From NCBI RefSeq assembly GCF_016802725.1, contig NC_052664.1:31203275-31267274 (forward strand): a DNA stretch of 64,000 nucleotides. Reading direction: 5' to 3'. A program made the position numbers and the translations under genes. Of the stretch, positions 25,496-37,110 are shown piece after piece. This DNA comes from Solenopsis invicta (taxonomy: Eukaryota > Arthropoda > Insecta > Hymenoptera > Formicidae). Below the pieces are notes generated by a model that was not told where the DNA came from, searched no databases, and saw only the letters and a program-made list of their open reading frames with translations. Numbering within the stretch: the stretch's first letter is position 1; each line of letters begins with the position of its first letter.

Positions 25496-25528
25496 TAGTT
25501 AAAGAATGTATGGTACATTCTTTAACTA
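25496..25528. repeat. Perfect 15-bp hairpin
   Basis: TAGTTAAAGAATGTA and its exact reverse complement are separated by TGG only. A 15-bp perfect stem with a 3-base loop is unlikely by chance at one site. It could be a transposon excision scar, a terminator-like stem or simply a random palindrome. Confidence 0.9.
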
Positions 25529-25539
25529 GAAATCACGAG

Positions 25540-25970
25540 CTGTAAATGACGTAAATATGATGTCGAAGTGCGGAACGTATTGGTCTTTTTATGACGTGAT
25601 CAAAAAGTCGTGAGACCCATAAAGCGAATAATCCTATGGTACTCGCATAAAATACTCGGATGTGTGCGAATACCCGGTAACGAGCGTTTAACGGCCGACG
25701 CGGCTTGAGTGCGGAGTCGAGAGCATGCGCATTTGCGAAGCATGAATAAAAATGAAACCGCAAAAAACGAAAGCAATCCTTTAATCATCTCTCCTGCGGG
25801 GCTTTTAATGAAAATCTGCGTTCTTAATTTCACGGTTTTATTCGCGAAGGAGAAAAGTGAGGGCGGAGGGCAGAGGTAACGTCGATCTCGACGCGACCTT
25901 ACGAAAGGGTAGAAAAGCGTTGCGACGAGTACACGAGAAGAGGAGAACGGATATAATTAAATAAAATCTA
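25540..25970. other. CpG-rich patch, no gene seen
   Basis: Minus-strand frames at 25533-25763 and 25600-25833 overlap each other in different phases. No recognised domain. Confidence 0.35.
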
Positions 25971-27026
25971 ACCGAGCGCCACTGAAACCGGGAAAATATT
26001 AATAGTACAATTACTCTGAAAAGCCATGAGATTTCCAGCTTTAATTACAATTCCAATGACTGGCTCGAATAAATGACAAGATTCCTGCGTGGGATGTTGT
26101 GAGCTTTTTCACCCCCTCTCCCTGTTATACTCTTTATGTTATTTTTGTTTTATCTTTTAATATGCAAAACGTAATTGCATTAATATATCAATTTGTTGAT
26201 TACAACTTGCTGTTAAATAATTTATCGTTTCGAGCAACGTGTTAGGTACGCGTTATAATTACAGCATAATTTTCATAATCGACATGCGTTCGGAAACAAG
26301 CATTTATCGTGATTTGTATACTAATTATCGGCGTATTATCGGCCGCTTTGCCAAGTATACGTTATTGAGCGTGTAAATATTACGTAGTGAATTTTTAAGC
26401 AGAAGATTTTAGAAGTGCATTTTCGACGGCAATATATTCTGTAATATTGCATTTATCGTTATTAATTAATTAAATTAATGATGGTTGAGTTTCATTAAAA
26501 TTTGTGCTTGTTTGAATTTCAACACAATTTCAACAAAATAATTTGCTACATAAAAGTAAAAATAATTGTTTTTATTAGTTTATAATTTATACATCTCATA
26601 AATTACCATAATAATATAATTTGTGTGTGTGATTTCTAATTATTAAGAACTCATTGTTAATTATGAACTTTTAAGAATCTAATATTTTAAATTTATTAAG
26701 TAACATAATGAATTACATTAATTAAAAACAGCATATCAAAAAACAGAATTATTTACAGAATAATTTAAACATAAATTTGTATCACAGATATGTAATGCTC
26801 AAAGATAATACGATTTTAACTTTAATCTGTCTTTTAGTCAAACATAAATATACCGCGTATTCCATTAAAAATTATTCTATTATTCATCATTTTTAGATAG
26901 ATTATTCCCCATTTTTTTTACTGTGAATGACATTCAGTAATTTATGAATAATTTGTTTTACGTTTCGATTTTTTCACCTTCAGAAGTCTAAATATATAAA
27001 TTTCTAAATATTAAATTGGAACGAAA
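25971..27026. other. AT-rich non-coding sequence
   Basis: Very AT-rich at 26450-27000 with no structured repeat. Confidence 0.55.
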
Positions 27027-27099
27027 GTTCGTAGCGGTATTTGTGATTGAATCCATGTATGAATAAACATGGTCTTTGAATTTAAGAAACGCTACGAAC
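27027..27099. repeat. Imperfect 73-nt hairpin
   Basis: A 10-bp perfect outer stem (GTTCGTAGCG with CGCTACGAAC) and an inner stem (CCATGT with ACATGG) are separated by a mismatched internal loop. The size suits a small RNA precursor, but the middle pairs poorly. Confidence 0.4.
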
Positions 27100-27702
27100 C
27101 CTTGTTGCAACCCAACGTACAGTGCGACGACAAAGAATATTCAAAGAGCTTTCCGTTGAAGAATAGAAGAATCAAAAGTCTGTGCACCTGAGCCACGAAA
27201 ATTACAACTACTTACTCTTTCTTTGGAATTCATGAATGACGATGCGTGACACGATGCGAATACTGTGTTTTACGAATGAGTATTACGGAGAGTCATTACC
27301 GCATGTCTCTCTCGGACGTATACTCCGGCGTTCGCTCTCGTGTACACGAGCACTCGTGCGTCGGCAATCCGGCGCGAACGCATTGGCAAGTCCGCGCCTA
27401 CACGAACATATTTGTGAGTTTACGTTTCCCACGATATCCATTACGGATTTATTTACCCTTTCAAGCAACACACACGATACTCAATGTCTATTCCCGCGAG
27501 GAAACGTGCGGAGGATGATTACCCTCGCCGGAAGTAATCCTTGATCGTGTCAACGGCAGTTTCACATTCCACTATGACGATAGCTTGCGTGATTGCTATA
27601 GTCGAGGATTGCGTAGCTTTTAAGTACTAGACTTTGAAGTTTAGACACGTAGATTGGAGGAGTTAATAGTCTGGTGGATTAGATTTAGAATTTTCTATTA
27701 TC
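27100..27702. other. Non-coding sequence, CpG-rich in the middle
   Basis: 27236-27544 is CpG-rich with three overlapping frames in different phases, an indication that none is under coding selection. Confidence 0.45.
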
Positions 27703-27945
27703 TACACTGTTAAAAATCGGCAGTAGAATTTAATGAAATGTAACGGAAGCAAATTTCAAGCAGGTATATTAAAAAACATTTAATGTACATTTAATGTAAA
27801 TTTGATGTTGTCAAAAAAAGTGCATTAAAGGTGCACTAATTTCATGCACATGATTTTCACTTATTGATACATTAAATTTACTGTACATTAAATTTAATGT
27901 GTAACTTAAAAATACATTAAGTTTTATGACATTTTTAACAGTGTA
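27703..27945. mobile_element. MITE with TA target duplication (Tc1/mariner-like)
   Basis: A 239-bp element (27705-27943) has 13-bp perfect terminal inverted repeats, CACTGTTAAAAAT and ATTTTTAACAGTG, flanked by TA on both sides (27703-27704 and 27944-27945). Subterminal blocks with repeated ACATTTAATGTA-type words also pair with each other. No coding capacity. TA duplication is typical of the Tc1/mariner superfamily, so this is probably a non-autonomous member. Confidence 0.88.
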
Positions 27946-29214
27946 TGTAGCATATCTCATGGAAGTTTTATTACAACAGTAGCGTGAGATAAGAGTCTTT
28001 TTGATATACTCGTTTTGATGCTTGGTACATTATATTTACATTTTATTGATTTTTAAAATACAAATACATATTGAAAACTCATTCGCAATTTATTAAGAAA
28101 TTCTGAACAGACAAAAATTTCTCAAATTATAATTTTATTTATCCGTAATATTCAAACAAAGATAAATTAATACAAGCATTCAGGCGATGTTTTCGAACGC
28201 AACCTAGATGTGTTGTAATAATAGACGTTAACACGACGGTAGAATTTAAATTACGAATTAATACGAATGTAGAAGTACGAATGTAGAGTTGATGAAAGCC
28301 AGATGGAAGTAATTGATTTGTGCAGTACCTAATGTTTTTGTTCGATCTTACGGCATTAATTGGACGCAGTTAATTAATTTAATAACTCGGGTAATTTGCG
28401 CAACCTATTTACCACGAGGCGCAACAGATCCGTGTCTATGCGATTACATGCAGTTTGCGGCCGCATTTAAGAATATTTCGTGACGTTGGCGTATTTCAAC
28501 GGAGGTTATTCGTGAAAAGTATGAAACAATCATTGTGTTCAATCGGAAAAGGAAAGGCCTTTCAAACTTTGATTTATGGCACAAAGTTGAGATCGTCTCA
28601 TAACGTTGAGCATATAATTGAAAGAAGTAACTTTCTCACGCGAGTATAATTGAAAAAATAGCTTTCTCAATCTTTGATTATGTTACTGAAATACGCGATA
28701 TCGTATTTCGATACCGTTGATACTTTTGACATATGCGGTATACGAACGCGCAATGATACTTTGTTACGCAATTGACATGCATTCCCGGCACATACGCACG
28801 TACGCAACTGTTAAAGGTATATCAGGTTAATTAAATGTATTTCACAGTGAGGCCGAAGGCTAGGTTTGCCGATAGGATTACCGTGCAGACTGATCGATAA
28901 GTCACACGTGAGGCTGTTGACCGGTGAATGGCGATCGTTGTTGCTGCATCTCTGTACATTCTATCTTTCGCGAACTCGCAGCGTGAATCATCGTCATTAA
29001 GGATGATCCACGACGTCTTGAACGCCAGTCACGAATTGTGCCGTTGTGTGCAAGAAGATCGTTCCCGCGTTACATGTCGCATAACGATCAAGCTGACAGT
29101 GAATGTGATCCGATCCGATCGATACGTTCAATAAATTTCACATTTATTTTTGTGCTATATTTTAAAATTGTCTTAATGTTTATTGCAATTTCTAAAGGCA
29201 TTCTTGAAATTATA
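27946..29214. other. Non-coding sequence, nothing recognised
   Basis: AT-rich then moderately CpG-rich (28640-29130). A 12-bp word TACGAATGTAGA occurs twice near 28262-28285. No supportable gene. Confidence 0.5.
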
Positions 29215-29234
29215 CTCTCTCTCTCTCTCTCTCT
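29215..29234. repeat. (CT)10 microsatellite
   Basis: Uninterrupted CT dinucleotides. Confidence 0.9.
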
Positions 29235-32200
29235 ATTGCATGTTCGAAAAGAATTATGTCATACTTAAATTTATTCTTCATTTAGTTTAAATTTATTGTT
29301 GACCGCAATGAACAATTTGAAATAGATTATATACCAGTAATATATAAAATGACACGCTTATTTTTAAATCTAAAATCTTTCCAAGTCTCATATTTTATTA
29401 AAAAATGACTGCAAAGTTTATCTGAAAAAAATTTGTTTTTATAAAATGTAACAGCTGTCACATGCCATCCGTTTTATTATAGCCATTTCTACATTCCTAA
29501 TTGCAATTACGGTACATTTATTAGCATTTAGATTGGTTCAAAAAATATTTGTGTAATAATAACAAAGCATTTATTGTATATGGGCATAATATTTTTTGTC
29601 GTCGCGTTGCAATTTATACGTCGCGAAGGAATTGAAATTTGGTTGATGAAAACGCTATCGTGTTAGTCGATTTAGATTTTGCTCTCCCCTGTAAGAAATC
29701 TGACGATATTTCGCGTTTGAGTGTTTACTTGATTGCTGAATTATGTGACGCCCGCAGGCGCCCAAGAAGAATTTAATCTCGGCGATGTTTAGAGGTAGAG
29801 TGTTTTATGGCCTGCCGGGAGTGGATTAATAAAAGTGGGAATTGAAAGTAGATTTCCTCAGTTATTCGAAGCAGATATGAACTTACTAGCGATAAAGACA
29901 TTTCTATTTGTGAAATAATTCTTTAAGTCGAACTATTTGCTTAAAATTTTCAGAAATTTAAATAATAAAGATTTGAAAATTTTTCTTTTTTAAAATTTAT
30001 GTGTTTATGAAATCGTATAATCCAAAAGTAATTTGATTGAAGAAGATATCGTCTCTTGCAAAATGTTACGATAAATTTGTAAAGTACATTGACAGCTCAG
30101 TCATACAATTATTTATGCATTTAGCTGTACAAGGTGGATATGAAATATGAAATTATTCAAATAAATGAGAAAGCAAGAAAAATCGGAAGAAATCATACTC
30201 GATCGATTTCGCTTCGTGCCAGGAGACAAGAGTCGCGTGTTTCGGTTGCAAAAGATCGAGATGTTTATTTCGTTCTACTGTTATCCGCCGCGTCTGGTGA
30301 ACGCACAGGTGTGTTATGAGTGTCAAATCCACTCCCGACTGCAGTCCGTTTATCGTTGCATTTAATCGCATAAAAATCACGTCTATAGAACGCTCGATGA
30401 ATAGAAAGTCACGATCGCCGTTGTCGATTTCGATTCGATCGATATAAGTCGTTTGATCAAGAGCGATATTGAAATATACTGACTCGGCACTTTCAGCAAC
30501 GACTGCATTTTTCCGCCATTACTTTCCGCGACGCTCATTCATTTTGACGTTATCGCCTTTGCGTTAACATTGTTGCTCGCAATCTAAAAAGAGGACGATT
30601 CAAATTTATTACGGCAATTGTATACCGAATGAACTTTAAATTCCCGATTGGGAGTGGAAATCCCATTTTGCGGTGGATAGATTTAATGAATTCGAAAATT
30701 AGCATGCACATTGGCAAGCGTGGTGAATGTGAAACGCATGGAAATTAGTGGCTGTAAACTAAAAAAAAAAGGTTAAAGTAAATCTAATTTTATATGTCTG
30801 TCTTTTTTTTAAATACGTGCATATTGAGAAAAAATATTTGAACGAATTGGCGATAATTATAATGTCGCAAATTATAATTATAGGAAAAACTTTTATTTGC
30901 TGAATGTCTTCTCGTTATATATAAGTAAATGTTCTTATTATAGTTGACTGCTTATTACAAGTATGATAACGCACTCTCCAATATAATATATGTTATTCCA
31001 GTTTATCTATTTCAAATTCAGAGGCACTTTCGCGTCCACAAGAAGGCATATTTATTTGTTGCTTCCAGTCGTTATTTTATTTTACACTTCACGCCTTAGC
31101 TCGATTTCCGCTTCGTTGAGCTCAACTGTTGACCTATAAATTTTTACAGCAATTTCTTTCCTCGTAACTTTTAAATATTTCTCATTTTCTAGTCAGATTT
31201 CGATTTCCCAATGCAATTAATACGTAACTTCATCACTCTCATGCTGCCCCAAATAACATTTCATATTTTAAGCAATTTTGCAGAAATATGAAATTAAATA
31301 TGTTTAAATTGCGTTGTGAGTTTTTTTATTTCATATTTAAGGATATTATATTTTGACGATTAAATTGAAATTTTGGAAAAACTAGAAGTAAATTAAAATA
31401 CGTTATTGTCATCCTAATTATGCATTAAAAAGCCTAATTCGCGAGAAGCAATTATTATTCGCTGAAAGCTGTAGTTTATAACTTTCGATACTTTGGTAAG
31501 GAAAAATTTATTGCGAAGTAATGAAAGGATTGTCATTATAGATCAAGGTTTCCAGGACACAGAACTGGAAGTGTGAATAAATTTGTCCCGCGAGCGATAA
31601 GATAACGTAGGGAGTGACGACGGATGAACTAGCTAATCGTGACTGCGCCGCGCTGAATTTACCATGCGGCATTTAAATGTGCATGCACCGTGTTACACCC
31701 AGATTTGCTCCGGTAGCCTTTCTCCGTGTCGGCGGTTGACCGGCGAACCGATTATCGACGAACATAATTCGATTGTGTAATGGCCGGATAAACGCGTTGG
31801 ATAACGATGATTAAATTACAACGCGACTTAACGCAAACGTTCATGCATGCATAATTGCACGGTCTAATATATATGAAATGTTAATTTTGTCAAAATTATG
31901 AGTATAAAAATTAATGTTGATCACTATCGTGATGACGTAGCGAACAAAATTCTCCCGTGTTTTCGATTAGCAAAGATAAAAATATGTAAGAAAACAAAAT
32001 GTAGCTTTTTAAACGAAACTTACAAGTTATGATACAAATATTATTAGGTATGTGAGAAATATTTTGATACGTGTAATACGAGTCTCTGTTACATTGATTA
32101 AGAATTCAATCTCAGTATACATTAAGTATTGAGAATTAAATCTTGTTAAATTTATCTTTTTTAAGCGCCATAAATTTCATTGTTTCCGAATTCTTATCTC

Positions 32201-33717
32201 ACATTCATCCGAGATACATGTAACATATCTCTCACAGCGATTGCCGCCGCTTCGTAAATCTCAAAGTCTCTTTTAAGATCATTATTTAACGGAAGCGATC
32301 TCACGGTAATTCGAAAGTTTTTGCGGCGGAGCACTTCTCCTTTTTAATTATTCCGACCTCGTAGCAGACTGTTGCGGAGTCAGGCACGAATCGGCATCCA
32401 ATCCTTTGGAGAAACATTTCGGTCGCTGTTTTTATAGGTTCCCGTTCTCAACTTGACTTTTTATCGTCCGTACTTTCCACCGTCTTAGAAGAGCGCGCGG
32501 TCGAGTCCGAAATCCAGATAGAGAAAGGCGATGAGGCGGTGGAGCGTTAGGGGAGACAAAGTTGGCGAGCATTAAAGTAAGGAGTTAAAACAGATCAAAC
32601 CTCTCCATTTTGAGCAGGCGTGCGGAGACTAAATCAGTGCTGAATCCTCGGGCAAAGCCAAGTATAGTAGTGGTTTCCCAATCAATTGACGGAACGCGGA
32701 ACTTTTTCCGAACTTCCACGCAATTTTCGCTGTCTCACTTTCTTCCGGATTTTCATTTGCAATTATTATCTCCCGCATATCGCGAAAATCGATAATTCCG
32801 CGCTTCAATGAGATTTCACGCGAATTGGAACTATTCTTTATTCATAAAACGTGAGGTAGATTGATATACACAGAGTTATTCTTAAATACAATTGTAAAAA
32901 AGTGGTGATCACGTTTTCATTGCTACAAAATTTAATTTTAATTTTATATGAAGCTGTTCTGAATTTAATTTGCGAATAATTAATTTTTTTAAATTTTATT
33001 TTACGAAACTATCCTGTTCGCGATACGGAGTTTTCGTTCGATACTGTTGCAACCTTAGACAAAAAAGAAATGGAGAAAGAGACAATATCGAAAAAGATAT
33101 TTCTTAGCATAGCAAAAGAAAATATTCTTAGTATTTACAATGCTTCGTCATGCTCCTTTTCCTATCTTTGCTTACAACGTTTCTCGGATTTCCGCCGCGA
33201 AACGTTCGTATTTTCACCCTTCCGCTATTTTATTTCTCTTTTTCATCACTTTCCATCTACTCTCGTAAAGTTTAATAGCAATAAAGAACATAAAACGAGT
33301 TATTGTTTTCACGAATCAACTGCCCACCGTTACATCCACGTCGTAGAAAATTGTACCGTATTTTATTACTTTGTCATTAATTTGTGAGGTTAAAATCACA
33401 GCGCAATAAATCTCGTTTCATAGATTAATAAATGACGTAACAACCATGTTGTAACTTTGTCTTAATTCCCAGGCTTCACGTTGACCATTATTACGTTAAT
33501 CTGGCCACGTATACTGACGCAATTAAATTTCATTAAATAAGATTTTCTGGCAAGTTTATATTAAAAATTTTACAGATGCGATAATTAAGACCAAATTGAA
33601 ATATGTGAGAATAATTTATGAATTTATTATTTTCATGATAGAGAAATCGTACATGCTCGAAGATTTTATGTTTAAAATTTTTTTCGCCCTTTTTCTCTCT
33701 TCTAGAATTATTATATT
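29235..33717. other. Long non-coding stretch
   Basis: Alternates AT-rich and moderately CpG-rich sequence (30150-30560, 31600-31860, 32200-32800). The 11-bp word ATTTCATATTT occurs at 31258 and 31328, with its inverse at 31284. Frames are short and mutually overlapping. No gene recognised. Confidence 0.5.
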
Positions 33718-33952
33718 GAGAAAAAGGTCCGAAGAATAACGATCGGATTATCCCATTAAAAAGTAACAAACGACTATTTCCGATTATTTAGATCGGAATA
33801 TCCGAAAATGGACGAATAATTTGTTTAAAAAGGATAGATATTTTTTAACAGATTTGTTTATTTCTGCACATTCCGCTCTAACTAATTGGAAATATCCCTT
33901 TGTTACTTTTTAATAAGATAATCCGATTGTTATTCTCTGGACATTTTTTTCA
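33718..33952. mobile_element. MITE with about 50-bp terminal inverted repeats
   Basis: Arms 33718-33771 and 33897-33951 are about 85% complementary, sharing GAATAAC, ATCGGATTAT and ATTAAAAAGTAACAAA. The 125-bp interior is AT-rich and contains a second short palindrome (CCGAT with ATCGG). No open frame of note. The target duplication is not resolved. Confidence 0.85.
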
Positions 33953-35114
33953 ATGATATTTTAGAATTATCCCATATGTTTATATTATGTGTTATTTATA
34001 ACGAGTGTGGGTTGAAATATAGAAATTTATATAAATGCATATATACGAGTATATGATGAAGGAAAGATTTTTCAGAGCTATGAAATAACGTCGTTATCTC
34101 AAAAATTATCACCGAGATATGACTTCGCAGTTTCACAATATAACTAAAAATTGCATTTTACTGTGAGAACGTTATGAGAGAAAAAAAACTCTACTATTGT
34201 TATCGAGGCAACACGCGTTAATGGATAATTGAGTCTCTTATCTCGAATCTTGATATAAAGAAAAAATGATCTCATTAGTGCTCCCATGGTGCGATTATTG
34301 ACATGAAATAATTTGCGAATCAATTTATCCGTGCGCCTATGAGTGCATTGTTACATCTGAAACAAATAAATTTTTATTTTATAACGAATGGAACATTTTC
34401 ACAGAACATTTATATTCATAATAATAATAATCGTTCAAATAATTGGTGCATCGATCGCATCCTCTTCATTCCCTTATTCACGATAAAAATACCATTCAGT
34501 AAACACTTGGAAAATTGATTTTCGAAAAAGAGCACGTTCTATGAATTCTCTTCTGCGCGAATTGATTTTTCATAATTTTTCGTATTTACGTTCATGGCTT
34601 ACGTTATGGCTTGGCCACCATAATTGTATGTGCTTTGCAAATTGCGAGCGACGAGCGTAATATAAAGCATAGCATTAAGAAGAAGTTTGGAAATTCAAGA
34701 AAAAACTAGAAGAGATAATAATAACAATAAGACACAAGAAATATTATTCTATAAAGAACTCGAAATTTAATAATACAATACCTGATCTTACGCTTTTACG
34801 GTATTTCCTTAAGAATTAAAATGCAACTGTGGTCATCGACATTCACTTTCTGCGCACATTACCTAACGATAATTGTCCGTAATTATCTTGGCTCCCGAAT
34901 TGATCTTTGAACTCTCCGTGACTTTCTTTTTTCCTCCTGTGTGTATGTGCGTGTGCGCGCGCTTTCCTCTACCTTTTCACGCGAAATTAGATCGACCGAT
35001 GAAAGTCTGTGGGAAAAGATTTAATTTCTGTGGTGGTTCTTGAAAACGTGTAATTTCTCTTCGAGATTCCTCGTAGAATCGAACTTCTACTCGTTTCGGC
35101 GAACGTAATTTGTC
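33953..35114. other. Non-coding sequence, nothing recognised
   Basis: AT-rich to 34900, then balanced. A TGTGTATGTGCGTGTGCGCGCGC alternating purine-pyrimidine stretch lies near 34940-34962. Confidence 0.5.
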
Positions 35115-35129
35115 GGGGAAAATTTCCCC
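35115..35129. promoter_or_regulatory. kappaB-like near-palindrome
   Basis: GGGGAAAATTTCCCC is a 15-bp near-perfect palindrome resembling Rel/NF-kappaB (Dorsal, Dif, Relish) sites. It lies about 37 bp upstream of an ATG at 35166 that opens a 69-codon frame and is followed immediately by GTGAGC. Single-motif evidence. Confidence 0.3.
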
Positions 35130-35165
35130 GGGATTAACGTCTATTCGAACGAGCAAGGAGCAGAC

Positions 35166-35375
35166 ATGGTGAGCGAATTATTAATGCTACCCCAACCAAT
35201 GTTCCTTGCAATAGCCCTTGATCCTCTGCTTCATTTTTTCTCGCCTGTCACAGGGTATTTTCGCAAACAGGGGGCGAACGCGTATTACGTACGATGGTCT
35301 GCGATGTGTCATTCGTTGCTCGCAATGTTTCGTTCTGAAATTTTCGAGGATAATCCCTATATTTCGCCAATATGA
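35166..35375 (+). other. Unassigned 69-codon frame
   Basis: The frame begins MVSELLMLPQPMFLAIALDP and ends at 35375. It has a mildly hydrophobic start but no clear signal-peptide boundary. A pyrimidine-rich acceptor-like tract ending GTCACAG lies inside it near 35252, and antisense and third-frame readings of similar length overlap it. Possibly spurious. Confidence 0.12.
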
Positions 35376-35399
35376 GATCATAGATCTCGTAATATACGA

Positions 35400-36378
35400 G
35401 CGAATTTTCTTTAGAGCTTTCTTTTTAGGAAAAAAAAACATCTGTCAAATTTATTATTTATTACATTTTATAATTTATTATTGTAATAACACATTATATT
35501 TATTATTTTATTTTTTATTATTATTCTTTACGATTAAGATTTTCTTATAGAAAAGTTTCTTGCTCACTATATTATTATCTATAAATGTATAGTAAAAAAA
35601 AGTAGTAAATGTCGTCGTTAGATGTTTTGTTTCGAAATTTCTGCAGTTGAGACACCATTAATTTATGTCTTAATTTGCAAATAGGATGTCGAGATTACAG
35701 GGAAAGGAAGATAATTCTAACAAGTTTGGTACGCAATGCATCATATATCAATTGGAATGCGTTTTGTCGCTGTTAGCACCCACTGCTATTACGAGAGTTT
35801 GGCATACCAACTCCCGAAACCACCTCCTGCAGTTTGTTACGAAATTGTTTCGCCATTGTTCGCGACAGGGCCCTTCGAATTTACGGTCGCCCCGATCGCT
35901 AATGCGCCCACTAACGATCGTTCTATTAGAGAGCATGTGCGGTAGAGTACCTATATAATGCGATTATTTCTTCTACCGAAATTTACCTCACAACGCTCAC
36001 GGCGTTTTCGGTAAACTTAAAACATACACATTTCACGTAGATAAATAAATTAGCAAGTGTTTAAGAATATTATATTCTCGAAACTTGTACAAAAAGGGCA
36101 AAATATTTGCGATCAAAATATTTACGTAAAAAGATTTTTTATAAAACACGAGAAAAATAAGGAAAATAGAGGAGAAGTTTATACTTTAAATATAGCATCT
36201 ATACTTGAATGTCGAGAGCTAAGATTTGCTCTTATTTTCGCTAAGTGTTATCCGCGCAAAGAATTGAAAACCAATGTTAAACAAGATCACACTTGGCTAC
36301 GCAAAATCAATTGCCCTTCTAACGAAGGTTATTAACCTTTCATTATCCGCGCATCCCGGTTCGCAGCGTGCGATTTCA
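35400..36378. other. AT-rich then mixed non-coding sequence
   Basis: 35430-35660 is extremely AT-rich. 35690-35950 is balanced, with overlapping frames in three phases, none recognised. Confidence 0.5.
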
Positions 36379-36443
36379 TTTTTTTTTTTTTTTTTTAACC
36401 GAGAGTTTATACGCGAGAAAAAGAGAGAGAGAGAGAGAGAGAG
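36379..36443. repeat. Poly-T tract and (GA)n microsatellite
   Basis: Eighteen consecutive T (36379-36396) are followed by about eleven GA units (36422-36443). The GA tract may act as GAGA-factor binding sequence at the edge of the adjacent CpG-rich island. Confidence 0.9.
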
Positions 36444-37110
36444 TCGCGCGTCGCTCAGTTTCTTCGCGCACCCGGGACCTCGTCGACCTCGCGCGTATCT
36501 TCGTGTTTCTCCCGTTTTCCTCTTTTTTTTTCTCTCCCTCGTCGTTCTCGCGGTCCAACGAGAGCGGAACGATGGGCCGGCTCGATCGATGGATTGCGGG
36601 ATGATTCTGTGCAACGAGGGGTGCGGAATTTTCATGCCCGAACGAGCAGGCGCGCGGGACAGGCGGCCCCCGCGGCGTATACAGGCGAGACACACGAGTC
36701 GGGGTCGTTGCTTGTCGCTACCACCGGTGGTGTATAGTTTATGTATAGCCGGCGGCTAAGACTAAAAGGGATGCCGGGATGCTGAGGAGAGAGGACGCGA
36801 AGGGTAAAGATACGACCGATGTGAGCGCCGCGGCGGCAACCAGGCCGCCGCCGCAGCGCGGCAACGGCGTTTGCTCATCGTCCCGTCACATCCGGGAACG
36901 TCGGCATCCGATTAAGACGGATCACCGAATCTGGGCCTTTTCACCCACCGCGCCGCGCCGTACCGCACCGTCGACGGAAGCGCGTCAGGTGCGCTCCTCT
37001 CGCGTACTGACGCTTGGCGCGGAAAATATCGACCAACTGGGGCGAAGCGGAAACCAACTCTCGCACCAAGAGGTGCATCCCCCCGAGCCGATGACCGCTT
37101 AAATCATTTT
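36444..37110. other. CpG-rich island, candidate promoter or 5' exon
   Basis: One of the most CpG-dense segments in the window, with CGGCGG/CCGCCG runs at 36820-36860. It opens frames on both strands, for example 107 codons at 36779-37102 on plus. The predicted peptides are low-complexity R/P/S/A-rich and match no family I know. It ends abruptly at AT-rich DNA. Confidence 0.35.

Noticed and set aside
35721..35945. Balanced-composition frame that looked like a possible exon
   Set aside because: Three overlapping frames, one antisense, are open over the same segment. No good splice sites bound it.
36274..36759. 161-codon plus-strand frame
   Set aside because: It reads through the poly-T run (phenylalanines) and the GA repeat. 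A minus-strand frame of 132 codons opposes it. Composition explains it.
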